Positions 1-6,092 of a stretch of DNA of 11,008 nucleotides are shown piece by piece. Made by a program: the position numbers and the translations under genes. Within the stretch, counting starts at the first letter, position 1. Every line of letters begins with the position of its first letter. This stretch comes from an uncultured Phycisphaerales bacterium (GTDB lineage Bacteria > Planctomycetota > Phycisphaerae > Sedimentisphaerales > Anaerobacaceae), in assembly GCA_937868145.1 (NCBI GenBank), contig CALMMH010000826.1, positions 1 through 11,008 on the forward strand, written 5' to 3'. The notes under the pieces are model-generated. The model was not told the DNA's origin. It did not search any database and saw nothing but the letters and a program-made list of their open reading frames with translations.

Positions 1-720
1 GAGCAGTCGCGTGAATGCGTGCTTTTTCAGTTCGTCCACGAGGGCGGCCCGATCGGTCTGCAGCGGTATCGCCTGGACGCGGGACATGGGAATCATCACA
101 GCGCTGAGCCGCAGGGTGGGGATGTTCACGACGCGATCCAGCATCTCCGTCTGGACGTGGCTGAGCAGCCCTTCTTCCCGGGTGTCCCGAAGGATGGTCC
201 TGACGTGATGGATCTGGCTGGACGCCATGACTTGCCTGGGCGGCAAGGGCGCTCCGATCAGGCGGGCGAACAGCCGCGAAATCAACCCCAGCAACGGCAC
301 GATTCCCGACCACGTCAGAGTCTTGTGGACGACGTAGAGGAAGGGGCCCAGGTACGGCATCACAATGTCGGCGCGGTACAGGAATATGTTCTTCGGCAGC
401 GACTCGCCGAAGACGAACAGCAGCGGGGCGGTCAACGACGTGGCCAACAGTTCGGCCGCGTGGTCCGGGGCCACGGTCAGGAACAGAAACGTGACGCTGC
501 TGGTGGCCAGATAGTTCACCAGGTTGTTGGCGACCAGAAGGGTCAGGAGCAGGGCGGAGTCGTTCCGCATCGCCCTGCCTAAAAGAATATATCTCAAGTC
601 GCCTTTTTCCTCGCCCAGGCGCAGACGCAACCGGCTCAGGCGGTAAATCCCCGTCTCCATCCCGGAGAACACTCCCGAGAGAACGATGGTGACCAACGTC
701 AATGTCAGAGCGATGATCAT
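1..720 (-). CDS. CNNM/CorC-type membrane protein, partial (C-terminus beyond left edge)
   Basis: The 240 visible residues begin with a CNNM (DUF21) transmembrane domain at about 1-190. Its first helix carries SGVFSGMETG (residues 15-24) and a later helix carries FGESLPK (104-110), both characteristic of the family. From about 205 the sequence enters what should be the first CBS domain and is cut by the window edge. Known family members are inner-membrane proteins linked to Mg2+ or other divalent-cation transport (CorC, CNNM, 'hemolysin C-like'). Ser15, Ser19, Asn65 and Glu106 align with residues recalled as ion ligands in CNNM structures. The ATG shares ATGA with the stop codon of the upstream paralogue, and no Shine-Dalgarno precedes it, so translational coupling is likely. 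It is a divergent paralogue of the next gene, not a copy: outside the signature motifs the residues differ widely. The transported ion is unknown. Confidence 0.88.
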   Translation of the reverse strand, partial: MIIALTLTLVTIVLSGVFSGMETGIYRLSRLRLRLGEEKGDLRYILLGRAMRNDSALLLTLLVANNLVNYLATSSVTFLFLTVAPDHAAELLATSLTAPLLFVFGESLPKNIFLYRADIVMPYLGPFLYVVHKTLTWSGIVPLLGLISRLFARLIGAPLPPRQVMASSQIHHVRTILRDTREEGLLSHVQTEMLDRVVNIPTLRLSAVMIPMSRVQAIPLQTDRAALVDELKKHAFTRLL

Positions 721-1988
721 CGTTGTTTGTCCGATCGAATCGGTTCGAATGTCAGAATCACCGTCTCGATCCGACGCCGGCTCACGCGGTCCACGGTGAA
801 TTTCAGGTTGCCACGGGTGGCGACGTCGCCCTTGCGAGGGATCTTGCCGAGCAGGGAGGTCACGAGTCCGCCGATGGTGGAGAGCCGGGTCTCCTCGAGA
901 TCGACGCCGAGCACGTCCGCCCAGTCATGGATGGCCAGGTCGCCCGCGAGCCGGTATTGGAACGGGCCCAACTGCCTGATCGGTTCGACGCCCGAGACCA
1001 GTTCCATCCTGCCGAACAATTCCTCGGCGATGTCCTCCAGCCGCACGGACCCCGCAATCCCGCCATACTCGTTCACGACCACGGCCATGTCCGTTCCCGT
1101 CTTGCGGAAGAACTCCAGCAGGGATTCCACCGTTTTCTGTTCCGGCACAAACTGGACCGGCTGGACGAGTCGGTCCAGGGAGACATTGGGCTTCAGGAGC
1201 AACTGTCGCAAGTGGATCATCCCCACGACGTTGTCCATATTCTTCACGTAGACGGGCATCTTGGTCAGGTGGAGTCTCTGCATCCGTTCCCGGACGGCCG
1301 TCGGGGATTCGGCCACCCCGCACACCGCCATATCCACTCGCGGCTGCATCACGTGGCGGACTTTGAGCAGGCCCAGTTCGACCACCTCGCCCATGAGTTT
1401 GGTTTCGCTGGCGCTGAGGAGGCCTCGCTGGCGGCTGAGGTTGACCAGGGAGCGGAACTCTGCCAGCGTGATCGTCTCGGGCGCACGGGACCCGCCGAAC
1501 AGGAGCCGCAGGATCGGCTCCAGAAGGATCACGCGAAACGCCAGGGCGATCGGTCCGAGCACCTGTGTGGCCAGGAAGACCGGCACGGTGACCGCAATCG
1601 CCAGGGGACGAGAATCCGTGTATGTCAGTGATTTGGGCAGGATCTCTCCACACAGGACCAGCGTGACAAAAGTGGCGAAGGCCACCACGCCAGCGACTCC
1701 CACCCCCCAGGTTTGGCTAACGCGCAGGACCAGCATGCTGGAGGTGGCGAAGTACAGGACGTTCACTGTGATGTTGCCCAACAACAGGCAGTTCAGAAGA
1801 TGTCCGGGTTTTTGAAGGAGACGAGCGGTGAGTTTGTGCACCCGATGCGTGGAAACGCTGAGCTGCTTGATTTGCCGGCGGGTGAGATTGAACAGGGCGG
1901 TCTCGGATCCGGAGAAAAAGGCCGAGCAACTCAACAGCACAAGCATCACCAGAATAGGACCGAGGTTCTGATAGACTTGGGCGATCAT
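717..1988 (-). CDS. CNNM/CBS/CorC_HlyC membrane protein (hemolysin-C-like cation transporter family)
   Basis: This complete 423-residue protein has the full family architecture. A CNNM transmembrane domain covers about 8-190 with CSAFFSGSET (21-30) and CGEILPK (113-119). A CBS pair covers about 208-330, including HVMQPRVDM and the NEYGGIAG segment, and a CorC_HlyC domain covers about 338-415 with TIGGLVTSLLGKIPRKGD. Length is normal for the family. Ser22, Ser26, Asn72 and Glu115 fit the membrane ion-binding positions as I recall them from CorC/CNNM structures. Family knowledge points to nucleotide-regulated divalent-cation (often Mg2+) export or homeostasis; the exact substrate is not visible here. 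Both ends overlap neighbours by 4 bases (ATGA), with the kinase gene upstream and a second CNNM gene downstream. No strong Shine-Dalgarno precedes the ATG, which again suggests coupled translation. The older label 'hemolysin' for this family is probably misleading. Confidence 0.93.
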   Translation of the reverse strand: MIAQVYQNLGPILVMLVLLSCSAFFSGSETALFNLTRRQIKQLSVSTHRVHKLTARLLQKPGHLLNCLLLGNITVNVLYFATSSMLVLRVSQTWGVGVAGVVAFATFVTLVLCGEILPKSLTYTDSRPLAIAVTVPVFLATQVLGPIALAFRVILLEPILRLLFGGSRAPETITLAEFRSLVNLSRQRGLLSASETKLMGEVVELGLLKVRHVMQPRVDMAVCGVAESPTAVRERMQRLHLTKMPVYVKNMDNVVGMIHLRQLLLKPNVSLDRLVQPVQFVPEQKTVESLLEFFRKTGTDMAVVVNEYGGIAGSVRLEDIAEELFGRMELVSGVEPIRQLGPFQYRLAGDLAIHDWADVLGVDLEETRLSTIGGLVTSLLGKIPRKGDVATRGNLKFTVDRVSRRRIETVILTFEPIRSDKQR

Positions 1989-2782
1989 GGCCGTTCGTGC
2001 GGCGGCTTCAAAGGCAGTTGGATCGTAAACGTGCTTCCCTTGCCCGGTTTCGATGTGACGCCAATCTCGCCGCCGTGAGCGTCCACAATTCGTCTGCAGA
2101 AGGCCAGGCCCACGCCCGAGCCCGAATTCGAACCGGCGGGGCGGTCCTTCCCGGTTTTCGTCGTAAAGAACGGTCTGAAAACATTCGCCAGATGTTCCGG
2201 CTCAATCCCGCGTCCCGTGTCGCTCACGACAATTCGGATGTGTTCGTCGTCCGCAGCGGCCGTGACGTTGAGGATGCCGCCTCCTGGCAACATCGCGTCG
2301 CGGGCGTTGAGGATCAGGTTCATGAGCACCTGTTCAATCTGGACAGGCACGCAAAGAACCCGGAGATCCTCCGGGACATTCGTTTGAACCGTGATCCCGT
2401 CTTTGGCAAAATCGCGGCACAGGCAGGTAAAAGCCTCTTCGACCAGCGATCTGACGCACGCGTCTTGTTTCTGGTGGTTCTGGCCGTTGGCTACCGCAAG
2501 CATGCTCTGCATGATCTTGGAGGCCCGCTGGCAGTTCCGCACCGTTTTGTCCAACACCTTCTTGGCCAGTTCCAGGTCGTTGGGATTTTGCACGGCCAGC
2601 GCGGCGTAGGTGGTCAGGGGGGTCAGCAGATTGTTGATTTCGTGGGCGATCATGCAGGTGGCCGACCCGAGCGTGGCCAAGGCCTGAAGCTGGGTGTTTT
2701 GCGACTTCAGCGCACGATTCTCTTCTTCCTGTTCCGCGAGGCGTTGATGCAATGACAGGCGTTTTTCGATGATACTTGTCAA
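1985..2782 (-). CDS. Soluble sensor histidine kinase (HisKA + HATPase_c)
   Basis: This 265-residue kinase has no membrane segment. A charged, probably coiled-coil N-terminus (about 5-40) leads to an H-box, MIAHEINN, with the phospho-acceptor His47. The ATPase domain follows with N-box NLILNARDA (Asn159), G1 DTGRGI (188-193), F-box FRPFFTTK (202-209) and G2 GSGVGL (221-226). All catalytic boxes are intact. I chose the TTG at 2780-2782 because AAGGAG sits 7 bases upstream; an in-frame TTG seven codons earlier (2801-2803) has no such site. No PAS, GAF or other recognised sensor domain is present, so it probably reads a cytoplasmic signal or a partner protein. It heads an ATGA-coupled operon with two CNNM transport proteins and diverges from a stand-alone receiver, its most likely phosphorylation partner by proximity. 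The kinase call is secure; the pairing is inferred. Confidence 0.92.
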   Translation of the reverse strand: MTSIIEKRLSLHQRLAEQEEENRALKSQNTQLQALATLGSATCMIAHEINNLLTPLTTYAALAVQNPNDLELAKKVLDKTVRNCQRASKIMQSMLAVANGQNHQKQDACVRSLVEEAFTCLCRDFAKDGITVQTNVPEDLRVLCVPVQIEQVLMNLILNARDAMLPGGGILNVTAAADDEHIRIVVSDTGRGIEPEHLANVFRPFFTTKTGKDRPAGSNSGSGVGLAFCRRIVDAHGGEIGVTSKPGKGSTFTIQLPLKPPHERP

Positions 2783-2804
2783 CGGCCCACTCCTTGTATA
2801 CAAT
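2776..2804 (+). promoter_or_regulatory. Sigma-70-type promoter for the response regulator
   Basis: TTGTCA (2776-2781), a 17-base spacer and TACAAT (2799-2804) each match consensus at five of six positions. The predicted start is near 2811, giving a leader of about 93 bases before the regulator ATG. The -35 box overlaps the kinase start codon on the other strand. Confidence 0.6.
2794..2803. promoter_or_regulatory. Perfect 10-bp palindrome, candidate operator
   Basis: TTGTATACAA is its own reverse complement. It overlaps the -10 box of the proposed plus-strand promoter (2799-2804) and touches the Shine-Dalgarno of the minus-strand kinase gene. A protein bound here could affect both directions. 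Function is inferred from position only. Confidence 0.35.
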
Positions 2805-2829
2805 CCACCATCGGTATCCGTACCGAACT

Positions 2830-2858
2830 ATTATCTATCGGAAGCGGCCGTCACACAA
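2830..2858 (-). promoter_or_regulatory. Candidate promoter for the kinase-CNNM-CNNM operon
   Basis: Read on the minus strand, TTGTGT (2858-2853), a 17-base spacer and GATAAT (2835-2830) resemble a sigma-70 promoter. The -10 is good and the -35 matches only TTG. The start would fall near 2823, about 40 bases before the chosen TTG codon. This promoter faces the regulator promoter, so the two transcripts would overlap at their 5' ends. Confidence 0.45.
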
Positions 2859-2870
2859 GGGTTTACCCGG

Positions 2871-2900
2871 ATGGCCGGCCGGATTTTTTGGATGGGCTGA
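2871..2900 (+). other. Possible 9-codon leader ORF upstream of the response regulator
   Basis: ATG at 2871 opens a short frame reading MAGRIFWMG and stops at TGA (2898-2900), three bases before the regulator ATG and in the same frame. AAGGG (2857-2861) lies 9 bases upstream of it, whereas the regulator itself has only a weak GGATGG. Reinitiation from this mini-ORF is possible. It also spans CCGG repeats followed by six T residues (2867-2889). It may equally be chance. Confidence 0.2.
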
Positions 2901-2903
2901 CGC

Positions 2904-3392
2904 ATGGCTCAGGATAGAAACAACCAGGACAAAGTGCCTACGGTTCTCGTGGTGGACGACAATCAGCAGAATCTCGAGCTGATCCAGGCCTACCTGGAGG
3001 ACGTCGAGTGCCAGACGAAGGCCGCGCACGATGGGATCGAGGCTCTGGACATGGTGGCCCGGAACAAGCCCGACCTGATCCTTTTGGACGTCATGATGCC
3101 CAAGATGAGCGGTTTCGAGGTCTGCCGCAGGCTCAAGAGCAATCCTCAAACCAGCGACATTCCGGTCATCATGGTCACGGCCCTCAACGAGTTCGGCGAC
3201 ATCGAGCGAGGCATCGACTCGGGCACCGACGACTTCGTCAGCAAGCCGATCAACCGGCTCGAACTGCTCACACGCATCCGGACCATGCTCAAGCTCAAGC
3301 ACCTCACCGACCGTCTCCAGCGCACCGTGGCCTATCTGAGCGAGATCGAAAAGCATCCGCAGATCGACGAAACCGATTCCGACGGCCAGTGA
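2904..3392 (+). CDS. Receiver-only response regulator (CheY/PleD-type REC domain)
   Basis: The 162-residue protein is a single phosphoreceiver domain (about 12-130) with a short helical, charged tail. The acidic pair Asp18-Asp19, phospho-acceptor Asp62 in LLDVMMPKMSG, Thr92 and Lys114 in FVSKP are all present, so it should be phosphorylatable. No DNA-binding, GGDEF, EAL or HD-GYP output domain follows. The segment after the receiver (LLTRIRTMLKLKHLTDRLQ) resembles the helix that links PleD-like receivers to an output domain, so it may descend from a longer regulator or act by protein contact. It is transcribed divergently from a soluble histidine kinase, its best candidate partner. The ATG at 2904 is preceded by a weak ribosome site and a possible mini-ORF. 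It may relay phosphate to another protein or control a partner's activity; the target is unknown. Confidence 0.92.
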   Translation: MAQDRNNQDKVPTVLVVDDNQQNLELIQAYLEDVECQTKAAHDGIEALDMVARNKPDLILLDVMMPKMSGFEVCRRLKSNPQTSDIPVIMVTALNEFGDIERGIDSGTDDFVSKPINRLELLTRIRTMLKLKHLTDRLQRTVAYLSEIEKHPQIDETDSDGQ

Positions 3393-3400
3393 GGTTATCT

Positions 3401-3430
3401 GTCCCTGTTAATCGCTTGATTGACAGGGAC
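3401..3430 (+). terminator. 13-bp hairpin after the response regulator gene, no U-tract
   Basis: Arms GTCCCTGTTAATC (3401-3413) and GATTGACAGGGAC (3418-3430) pair over 13 bp with one G-U wobble around the loop GCTT. The hairpin begins 8 bases after the stop codon. No run of T follows in either direction, so it is either an atypical terminator or a 3' end stabiliser. Confidence 0.5.
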
Positions 3431-3658
3431 TTACGATTGGGGCCAGTGACATCCGGCAACCGCCCGATAATCCCCGTTTCATATCCCCGACAGACCCTAC
3501 AGCACACACAATCGCCACGTTGGGCTCGTGGTCTGTTGTCTGAGCCTGCGCCGGATGCTCTCGAAGGTTAACATCCCTGCGAAATTGGACGATACCTGAG
3601 CAGTACTTTATCTCTGGCATGTTCCGGCATCATTCGATAAGACTGGTAGGAGTGAGGG
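3431..3658. other. Intergenic region upstream of the TPR gene
   Basis: No convincing gene is present. A 7-bp inverted repeat, ACAGACC (3490-3496) and GGTCTGT (3530-3536), encloses a smaller stem, CCACG (3515-3519) and CGTGG (3527-3531), so the stretch may fold as RNA. The best promoter-like pair, TTGGAC (3585-3590) with TATCTC (3609-3614), is weak. AGGAG at 3648-3652 is the ribosome binding site of the next gene. Confidence 0.4.
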
Positions 3659-5260
3659 ATGGGCGGTTTGTTGGAAATCCTCGGCAGGGCGATCACTGTC
3701 AACACCCCTGAGTTGATCTGGCATTGGCTCAACGAACGACGACAGGCTCAGGCGGATGCCGACATGCCTGAGAACCCCCAGTTGGACCACGTTCTCGATC
3801 TGATGGGCTACGGCAAGTTCTCCGAGGCCAAAGAGCAGGTTCGTCAGTATCTTTTCGCCAATCCGTCCTGTTGCTCGGGCCGGATGGCCGCCGCGGCTTT
3901 GTTGCTGCAGGAGAACAACCTCAAAGAGGCGATTGCCGAATTGAACTCGATCTACGTGCGGCAGCCCAGCAATACGCTGGCGCTGTATGTTCTGGGGCAT
4001 TGCTTTGAGCGATTGGGTCAGCAGGCCCAGGCGGTTGAGTTCTACCAGGATTGCATCAAGTTCAACGGGTTGCTTCAACTGCCCGCCCAGAGGCTCGGTG
4101 CGATCTACTTCAAGGAAAACCGCCTGACGGACGCCATTGCCCAGTACGAACCCATGAAGGAGTACTACCCGGACGACATTTCCACCCTCGTTACGCTGGG
4201 CCACCTGTATATCGCGACGGGCCAGTACACCAAGGCGGTCGAGACCTTCAACACCGCGATTCTGATCCACCCCGACAATTTCGCAGCCAGGGACGACGAC
4301 GTCGAGCAGTTCATCTGCGAAGGGCAGCTTCAGGAGGCTCTGGACCGGGTCGAAGTGCTCCTGACGGAAGAGCCGGATCGGGCCGATTTGGTGGCCAAAC
4401 AGGCGGATATTATCGGAATGATGGGCGGAATCAGCGATGCGATAGCCCTGTACCAGCAGGCCTTGCGGATCTGTCCGGACTTCCTGGAAGTGACGATCAA
4501 GCTGGGCACCAGTTATCTCAAGATGCACGCCGATCAGCTCGCCGCGCAACAGTTCAACAAGGCAATCGAAATCAACGATGAAATCGTGGAAGCCTACATG
4601 GGCTTGGCGGCCGCCCAGAAACTCGCGGGACAAGCTGCGGAGGCCCTGAACACCCTGTCGTTGGCTGCTGCCATTCAGCCCAACAGTTCGTTCCTCTTCG
4701 CCGAGACGGCCAAGCTGATCCTCAAGGCCGCACTCGAGGCGAATCTTTTGCCGGCTCTAACCGACGGACATACCCTCGAACAGAGCGTCTTGGCGGCGCA
4801 CGAACGCCAGTCGGCCCGGTTCCCAAACAACCCGGACCTGTATTACCGGCTGGGCATTCTCCACATGAACACGGCGCAATTCATGGCCGCCTCGGAATGC
4901 TTCCGGGCCGCCTTGCGGATCAATCCGACGTTTTCCCGGGCGACAACGAAGCTGGCCGTGTCGCTGTTCGAGATCGGCGGCGCCGAGGAAGCGATGAGTT
5001 TGATGATGCCGCCGAAACAATATGATGCGACGGCCCTGGACTTGTACTACAGGACGGCGCTGCTGTATTGCGATCGAATGAAATTCGCGTCCTCGGTGAT
5101 CAATCTCCAGCACGAGATCGACAAGACCCAATCGCAGGACGTCGATCCCGCGACGAACATTTCGATTGTTCTGCAGAACCTCGGCCTGTCGGACACCATC
5201 GGTCTGATGTGGGAGAATCTCTGCCAAACCGCGGCCAACGCGGCGGTCGGCAAGTCCTGA
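3659..5260 (+). CDS. Tetratricopeptide repeat protein
   Basis: This 533-residue protein has no signal peptide or membrane segment and is probably cytoplasmic. After a distinct N-terminus (MGGLLEILGRAI... with a WHWLNERR stretch near 21-28), helical TPR-like repeats run over most of the length. Clear units are at about 108-135, 145-170, 174-207 (LVTLGHLYIATGQYTKAVETFNTAILIHPDN), 244-275, 278-308, 311-342 and 394-424 (LYYRLGILHMNTAQFMAASECFRAALRINPT). The last hundred residues are less repeat-like but still helical. TPRs form protein-binding solenoids, so a scaffold or assembly role is expected; no enzyme domain is visible. AGGAG lies 6 bases before the ATG, which supports this start. It is a single gene bounded by hairpins on both sides, and its neighbours do not point to a pathway. 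The partner protein is unknown. Confidence 0.88.
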   Translation: MGGLLEILGRAITVNTPELIWHWLNERRQAQADADMPENPQLDHVLDLMGYGKFSEAKEQVRQYLFANPSCCSGRMAAAALLLQENNLKEAIAELNSIYVRQPSNTLALYVLGHCFERLGQQAQAVEFYQDCIKFNGLLQLPAQRLGAIYFKENRLTDAIAQYEPMKEYYPDDISTLVTLGHLYIATGQYTKAVETFNTAILIHPDNFAARDDDVEQFICEGQLQEALDRVEVLLTEEPDRADLVAKQADIIGMMGGISDAIALYQQALRICPDFLEVTIKLGTSYLKMHADQLAAQQFNKAIEINDEIVEAYMGLAAAQKLAGQAAEALNTLSLAAAIQPNSSFLFAETAKLILKAALEANLLPALTDGHTLEQSVLAAHERQSARFPNNPDLYYRLGILHMNTAQFMAASECFRAALRINPTFSRATTKLAVSLFEIGGAEEAMSLMMPPKQYDATALDLYYRTALLYCDRMKFASSVINLQHEIDKTQSQDVDPATNISIVLQNLGLSDTIGLMWENLCQTAANAAVGKS

Positions 5261-5270
5261 GACGCAGAAC

Positions 5271-5303
5271 GGATCGCCGCAAGGCCCTTGAACTCGGCGA
5301 TCC
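5271..5303 (+). terminator. Strong hairpin after the TPR gene, no U-tract
   Basis: GGATCGCCG (5271-5279) pairs perfectly with CGGCGATCC (5295-5303). Inside it CAAG (5280-5283) and CTTG (5287-5290) can extend the stem across an AACT bulge. It begins 10 bases after the stop codon and is followed by CGCCG, not a T-run. Position suggests transcript-end function. Confidence 0.5.
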
Positions 5304-5348
5304 CGCCGAAACGGCTGAATGAAACATAACATATCTTATAGGACGTTC

Positions 5349-5376
5349 GGAGTGGGGTTGTTTTCTAACCCATTCC
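5349..5376 (+). terminator. Second hairpin in the convergent intergenic region
   Basis: GGAGTGGGGTT (5349-5359) pairs with AACCCATTCC (5367-5376), leaving one bulged G and one G-U pair that favours plus-strand RNA. It sits between the convergent TPR gene and the small membrane protein gene. No U-tract follows. It may back up the first hairpin or separate the two transcripts. Confidence 0.35.
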
Positions 5377-5411
5377 GCGGCTCCCAAGACTCCACGGCCT
5401 TTGACGCTAGG

Positions 5412-6068
5412 TCAGAATACGGCCGCTTCCTGGGATGGCTCGCGCAAGGCCAGCGGTTTGCCGAGAATCTCGTACTGAAGAATAGCGTTCTTCAGAGCGT
5501 CCGGATCGCTGTAATCGATGGCTGCAAGCGGGTGGAACTCGTCCGGTGCAGGTGGAGACGCTGGCGGTTTCTCTGTGACTTGCGGTGACACAAACGCTCC
5601 GGACGGTTCCGGCGTGATTTGCTGACGTGCGGCCAAGACGGCTTGTCTTGCCTCTTGCGGGCGAGCGGCTGGTCGCTCCGGGTCGCTCGCCGGAGGCTGG
5701 TAGACCATCACGGAATCGCCTTTTTGATCCATGCGGACCGAGATTTCCCCGCCGGGGCGCGGCCGGGTCGCCTGGGTGCGCTCTCGAACGTGTTGCTCCG
5801 GAATTCTTCGCTCAGTTTCCGCCGCTTGTTGCATCTCCCGGGCTTTGCGGACGATGCGTTGTTGCCAGGTCTCGTGTGGGCGGGCGGGCTGAGTCGGCGA
5901 ACGCCCGGGTCGCTGTTGCTGCTGGGCCGTGCCTTTCTTGCGGGCGAGGACCTTGGTCAAGGCTCCTGCCAGCCAGAAAACTGCCATAATGACCAGAAAG
6001 AGAATGTTCTCCCAGTTTTCAGAGGCATGGGCCAGCAGATCGAGTTGTTTGAGCGGTTCCATTTGCAC
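5412..6068 (-). CDS. Single-pass membrane protein of the flotillin operon, unknown function
   Basis: I do not recognise a named family. The 218 residues contain one hydrophobic helix at about 22-40 (ILFLVIMAVFWLAGALTKV) followed by basic ARKK. A long Pro/Gln/Arg-rich, probably disordered cytoplasmic stretch covers about 46-180. A compact conserved-looking end, DPDALKNAILQYEILGKPLALRE (188-210), resembles C-terminal tails I associate with small planctomycete proteins. The GTG start is preferred because GGAG (6079-6076) lies 7 bases upstream; the ATG two codons later would be 13 bases away. It follows floA by 24 bases with no terminator and is the last gene of the nfeD-nfeD-floA cluster, so it is probably co-expressed with it and membrane-associated. 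A role as flotillin partner or scaffold is an inference from context. The ORF shows a coherent helix and tail and is very unlikely to be spurious. Confidence 0.8.
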   Translation of the reverse strand: MQMEPLKQLDLLAHASENWENILFLVIMAVFWLAGALTKVLARKKGTAQQQQRPGRSPTQPARPHETWQQRIVRKAREMQQAAETERRIPEQHVRERTQATRPRPGGEISVRMDQKGDSVMVYQPPASDPERPAARPQEARQAVLAARQQITPEPSGAFVSPQVTEKPPASPPAPDEFHPLAAIDYSDPDALKNAILQYEILGKPLALREPSQEAAVF

Positions 6069-6092
6069 GATCGATCTCCGCGTGTGCCGGTG

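Noticed and set aside
723..1631. 302-codon plus-strand frame opposite the CNNM gene
   Set aside because: His/Asp/Arg-rich composition typical of antisense frames; the minus-strand gene has full CNNM-CBS-CorC architecture.
2783..2803. Longer kinase start at TTG 2801-2803
   Set aside because: No ribosome site upstream of it, while AAGGAG is placed correctly for the TTG at 2780-2782; the earlier start would also absorb that site into the coding region.
3420..3425. Perfect TTGACA in the gene-end hairpin
   Set aside because: No acceptable -10 box at 16-18 bases; the hexamer is part of the stem.
3615..3630. Sigma-54-like TGGCATG...GGCAT before the TPR gene
   Set aside because: The GG to GC spacing is 9 instead of 10 bases and the -12 element is wrong.
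3431..3658. Cyclic-di-GMP or other known riboswitch
   Set aside because: No characteristic conserved core of a known class was found by eye.
3608..4633. 341-codon minus-strand frame opposite the TPR gene
   Set aside because: The plus-strand TPR repeats are unambiguous and the opposite frame shows no domain.
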